64,000 bases of DNA, taken from NCBI RefSeq assembly GCF_002407065.1, contig NZ_CP023564.1, forward strand, positions 2,480,001-2,544,000, given 5' to 3'. Below, piece after piece: positions 61,023-64,000 of this stretch. Numbering within the stretch: position 1 is the stretch's first letter; every line of letters begins with the position of its first letter. A model generated the notes under the pieces. That model was given only the letters and a program-made list of their open reading frames with translations, made no database searches and had not been told where the DNA came from. A program made the translations under genes and the position numbers. The stretch is from Brachybacterium ginsengisoli. GTDB lineage: Bacteria; Actinomycetota; Actinomycetes; Actinomycetales; Dermabacteraceae.

Positions 61023-61985
61023 GTGGCGTCAGGCGCACGGCGGCGCACCCGTCGACGGACCCGCGGCGGAGGGTCCTCCGTCGGGCGCCACCTCGTGATC
61101 CCCCTGGTGATGGTGCTGCTGTTCGGCGGCATCGCCGGCGGCAGCTACATCGCCCTGCAGCGCTACGGCTCGCCCGCCCATGAGGGCACCTGCGTGGCCG
61201 AGGGGCTCGGGACCAGCCACCGCTACTCCACCGATCGGGTCGCGAACGCTGCGCTGATCAGCGCGATCGCCGTGGATCGGGAGCTGCCGCCGCGGGCCGC
61301 CTCGATCGCCCTGGCGACCGCCTACCAGGAGTCGCAGCTGCGGAACATCGACTACGGGGACCGCGACTCCCTGGGGCTGTTCCAGCAGCGACCCTCGCAG
61401 GGCTGGGGCACCGCGGAGGAGATCCAGGACCCGGTCCACTCCACCAATGCCTTCTACGACGAGCTGGTGAAGATCCCCGCCTACGAGAGCGCCGACATCA
61501 ACGACGTGGCCCAGCAGGTCCAGCGCTCCGGGCACCCGGAGGCATACCGGGACCACGAGACCGAGGGCCGCCTCTACGCCTCGGCGCTGACCGGGCAGAG
61601 CGGCGCGAACCTGCGCTGCACGCTCGGGGCCGTCGGCGCGACCGCCTCCCCCGAAGAGGTCCGCTCCGAGCTGGAGCGCCAGTTCCCGCGCAGCATCGAC
61701 TCGGGACGGCTGAGCGCGCAGCTCGCCGCCGCCTCCGGCGCCGCACCGCAGCTGCCGGAGACCGCCGGCGCGACCGCTCTCGTCATCGACACCGGCGGCG
61801 ACGAGGCCCTGGCCTGGGCAGTCGCGAACTGGGCGGTGGCCCGTGCCGCCGAGGACGGCGTGGTCCAGGTGTCCTACCAGGGGCGGCTCTGGGACCGTGC
61901 GGCGCACGGCGAGGAGGCGACGGGCTGGGGCACGGCCGAGGGCGGCGCCGCGGACCGCGTGGTGGTGCTGGTCAGCGGCCGCTGA
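61023..61985 (+). CDS. membrane-anchored lysozyme-fold-like protein
   Basis: 320 aa from a GTG; a longer frame exists inside dapD but is a shadow. Very basic N-terminus (RRRTRRRTRGGG), one membrane helix (LVIPLVMVLLFGGIAGGSYIAL), then an extracellular domain with YQESQLRNIDYGDRDSLGLFQQRPSQGWGT, an SLT-type/lysozyme-like segment with a Glu in the expected place. Relatives are often mislabelled as metal transporters. It probably acts on, or binds, peptidoglycan. It follows dapD by 19 bases and may be cotranscribed with it. Confidence 0.82.
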   Translation: MASGARRRTRRRTRGGGSSVGRHLVIPLVMVLLFGGIAGGSYIALQRYGSPAHEGTCVAEGLGTSHRYSTDRVANAALISAIAVDRELPPRAASIALATAYQESQLRNIDYGDRDSLGLFQQRPSQGWGTAEEIQDPVHSTNAFYDELVKIPAYESADINDVAQQVQRSGHPEAYRDHETEGRLYASALTGQSGANLRCTLGAVGATASPEEVRSELERQFPRSIDSGRLSAQLAAASGAAPQLPETAGATALVIDTGGDEALAWAVANWAVARAAEDGVVQVSYQGRLWDRAAHGEEATGWGTAEGGAADRVVVLVSGR

Positions 61986-62045
61986 CGACGACGCCCCGAC
62001 CGCGATCGCCCTCAGGGGGCGGGATCGGGATCGGGGCGACGGGAT

Positions 62046-62066
62046 CGCTGCGATGCGGTCGCAGCG
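62046..62066. terminator. small hairpin before gltA stop
   Basis: 8-base arms at 62046-62053 and 62059-62066 (CGCTGCGA and its complement) between two convergent genes. Confidence 0.45.
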
Positions 62067-62072
62067 GCGCGG

Positions 62073-63425
62073 TCAGCCGCGCTTGGCGATGTCCGACTGG
62101 AGCGCGGCCAGGTGCAGCTCGCTGGTGCCGGTGCGCTCGCCCATCTCCTTGTAGGGACGCTCCGCGTGGCCGGTGTAGATCTGGCGCGGGCGGCCGATCT
62201 TCGTCTCCGGGTCGTGGACCATCTCCTCCCACTGGGCGATCCAGCCCGGGAGGCGACCGATGGCGAACAGCACCGTGAACATCTCGGTGGGGAAGCCGAT
62301 GGCCTTGTAGATCAGGCCCGTGTAGAAGTCGACGTTCGGGTAGAGCCTGCGCTCGACGAAGTAGTCGTCCTTCAGGGCGATCTCCTCGAGCTTCATCGCG
62401 AGCTCGAGCCGCGAGTCGTTGACGCCGAGGCGCTCCAGGACGTCGTCGGCGATCTTCTTGACCAGGCGCGCACGGGGATCGTAGTTCTTGTACACCCGGT
62501 GGCCGAAGCCCATCAGGCGGATGCCGTCCTCCTTGCGCTTCACCTTCTCCATGAAGTCGCGCGGGTCCATGTTCTCGGCCTGGATCTGGTCGAGCATGTC
62601 CATCACCGCGGCGTTCGCGCCGCCGTGGGCGGGGCCCGAGAGCGCGCCGATGCCGGCGGAGATCGAGGTGAACAGGTTCGCCTGGGCGGAGCCGACGAGG
62701 CGCACCGCGGAGGTCGAGCAGTTCTGCTCGTGATCGGCGTGGAGGATCAGCAGCTGCTCCATCGCGCGCACCACGACCGGATCGGCGATGTAGTCCTCGA
62801 CCGGGAACCCGAAGGTCAGGCGGAGGAAGTTCTCGATCAGGGAGAGGCGGTTGTCCGGGTAGAGCAGCGCATGGCCCTGGGCGATGCGGTGCGCGTAGGC
62901 CGCCATCGTGGGCATCTTCGCGAGCAGCCGCACGGCCGAGAGACGCACCTGCTCCTCGTCGAAGGGGTCCAGCGAGTCCTGGTAGAAGGTGGACAGCGCC
63001 GAGGTGCCGGCCTGCAGCACGGCCATCGGGTGGGCGTCGCGCGGGAAGTTGTCGAACATGCGCTTGAAGCGCTCGTCGAGGAGGGTGCGGTGCTCGACCT
63101 GGGCCTCGAAGTTGTCGAGCTGGCCCTTGGTGGGCAGCTCCCCGTTGATCAGCAGGTAGGAGACCTCGAGGTAGCTGGACTTCTCGGCCAGCTGCTCGAT
63201 CGGGTAGCCGCGGTACCGCAGGATTCCCTCGTCGCCGTCGATGTAGGTGATCGCGGACTTGGCGTTCGCGGTGTTCATGAAGCCGGGGTCGTAGGTGACC
63301 TCACCGGTCTCCTTGCGCAGGGGGGCGATCGAGATGCCGGCGTTGCCCTCCACGGCCGGGACGATCGGGAGATCGAGGGACTTCTCCCCCAGAGTGAGCT
63401 GAGCGGACGTCGTCGCGTGATCCAT
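62073..63425 (-). CDS. gltA: type II citrate synthase
   Basis: 450 aa from the ATG at 63425, with GGAGA close upstream; a longer frame runs from 63623 but overlaps the next gene's region and is not used. Catalytic His in SGPAHGGANAAV and GFGHRVYKNYDPRA, and the Asp in YPNVDFYTG. N-terminus LTLGEKSLDLPIVPAVEGNAGI matches the standard bacterial form. It makes citrate from oxaloacetate and acetyl-CoA. The 55-base gap to dapC shows no promoter that I can name. Confidence 0.95.
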   Translation of the reverse strand: MDHATTSAQLTLGEKSLDLPIVPAVEGNAGISIAPLRKETGEVTYDPGFMNTANAKSAITYIDGDEGILRYRGYPIEQLAEKSSYLEVSYLLINGELPTKGQLDNFEAQVEHRTLLDERFKRMFDNFPRDAHPMAVLQAGTSALSTFYQDSLDPFDEEQVRLSAVRLLAKMPTMAAYAHRIAQGHALLYPDNRLSLIENFLRLTFGFPVEDYIADPVVVRAMEQLLILHADHEQNCSTSAVRLVGSAQANLFTSISAGIGALSGPAHGGANAAVMDMLDQIQAENMDPRDFMEKVKRKEDGIRLMGFGHRVYKNYDPRARLVKKIADDVLERLGVNDSRLELAMKLEEIALKDDYFVERRLYPNVDFYTGLIYKAIGFPTEMFTVLFAIGRLPGWIAQWEEMVHDPETKIGRPRQIYTGHAERPYKEMGERTGTSELHLAALQSDIAKRG

Positions 63426-63480
63426 GGGCTCTCCGTTGTGCGTGGTCGGATCGGTGAGGCGCCCGCAGGCGCCGGAGGTT

Positions 63481-64000
63481 CTAGAGGCGCTCGAGGCGCC
63501 GGGCGGCGGCAGCGATCCGCTCGTCGGTCGCGGTGAGCGCGACCCGGACGAATTCTCCACCACCGACACCATAGAACATCCCCGGGGCCACCAGGACGCC
63601 GAGGTCCGCGAGGCGTTCGACACTGGTCATCGCGTCCTCGCCGAAGGTGGTCCAGAGGTAGAGACCTGCCTGGGAGGCATGGATCTCGCCGCCTGCGGAG
63701 CGCAGCGCCGGCTCGAGGACGGCGCGACGGGCGCGATAGATCTCACGCTGCGCGGCCGGGGCCTCGTCGTCGCGCAGCGCCGCTGTCATCGCCGCCTGGA
63801 GCGGCCCGGGCAGCATCATCCCGGCCTGCTTGCGCACGGCCACCAGCTCGCCCACGAGCGCCGGGTCTCCGGCGACGAAGGCGGCGCGGTAGCCGGCCAG
63901 GTTCGACTGCTTGGACAGGGAGTAGACGCACAGGAGCCCGTCGAGCGAGCCGCCGTTCACGCGCGGATCCAGCACCGAGGGGACCTCGTCCACGGTCCAG
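63481..64000 (-). CDS. dapC: aminotransferase class I, probable DapC (partial)
   Basis: Only the C-terminal 173 or so residues are in the window; the gene runs off the right end. PLP-lysine in SLSKQSNLAGYRAAFVAG, then GPLQAAMTAAL, FGEDAMTSV and VRVALTATDERI near the end. This is the family of actinobacterial N-succinyl-diaminopimelate aminotransferase. Position beside dapD/dapE genes supports the name; other amino acid aminotransferases share the fold. Confidence 0.85.
   Translation of the reverse strand, partial: WTVDEVPSVLDPRVNGGSLDGLLCVYSLSKQSNLAGYRAAFVAGDPALVGELVAVRKQAGMMLPGPLQAAMTAALRDDEAPAAQREIYRARRAVLEPALRSAGGEIHASQAGLYLWTTFGEDAMTSVERLADLGVLVAPGMFYGVGGGEFVRVALTATDERIAAAARRLERL

Noticed and set aside
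1-64000. Mobile elements, prophage or genomic islands
   Set aside because: No transposase, integrase, phage protein, tRNA-flanked insertion or composition change could be found; all larger genes are ordinary actinobacterial families.

Overview
The window is very GC-rich, densely packed actinobacterial chromosome. WhiB7, RbpA-era housekeeping families (DUF3117, DUF3107, DUF5679), AdnAB, UvrD2 and a DapD of the actinobacterial type all point to Actinomycetota. Gene order and sequence style fit Micrococcales, and I would guess Brachybacterium or a close Dermabacteraceae relative; that genus guess is inference. I see no phage, IS element, CRISPR array, rRNA or tRNA, and no obvious region of foreign base composition.

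Layout. 1-2257: end of one ABC half-exporter and all of its partner, a heterodimeric exporter with one degenerate ATP site. 2285-4759: a secreted, membrane-anchored protein divergent from a membrane Ser/Thr kinase. 4788-8500: a NarL-type response regulator divergent from a DesK-like histidine kinase that is followed by a fatty acid desaturase. 8652-16781: DUF402 protein, another ABC exporter, PepN, MscS channel, truncated haemoglobin, and two acyl-CoA thioesterases with divergent promoters. 16784-24254: an orphan sugar-binding lipoprotein, alpha-glucan phosphorylase, a sigma-like/RskA-like fusion protein, and the translation factor EttA. 24373-29148: HAD hydrolase, PDZ/Lon-type protease, DUF2342 metalloprotease, Nudix hydrolase and a YgjP-type metallopeptidase.

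29149-30776 is the least gene-dense part. It holds a cluster of DnaA-box-like sequences, a promoter followed by a possible structured RNA, the small zinc-ribbon protein DUF5679, two hairpins, and whiB7 with a long leader that contains an upstream ORF. 30121-46344 follows the gene order remembered for Mycobacterium tuberculosis Rv3197A-Rv3211: whiB7, uvrD2, nudC, a lineage-specific gene, adnB, adnA, then tetR, DUF3107 and a DEAD-box helicase. This makes it a conserved DNA-repair and stress block.

46464-64000: PHP phosphatase, PepP, then an overlapping operon of MgtE-N/CBS protein, DUF1003 protein and Mrp, then TatB, an O-methyltransferase, DUF3117, LOG-family protein with a small overlapping membrane gene, and lysine genes dapE, dapD and dapC (partial) mixed with an FAD protein, an MFS transporter, a lysozyme-like membrane protein and citrate synthase. 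dapC, dapD and dapE together are the succinylase-branch steps of lysine/diaminopimelate synthesis.

One pattern runs across the window. At least twelve start codons lie exactly 6 or 7 bases downstream of a TANNNT hexamer with no Shine-Dalgarno sequence, and several more follow a near-match. This predicts widespread leaderless transcription starting at the A or G of the start codon. It was used to choose many of the starts given here.
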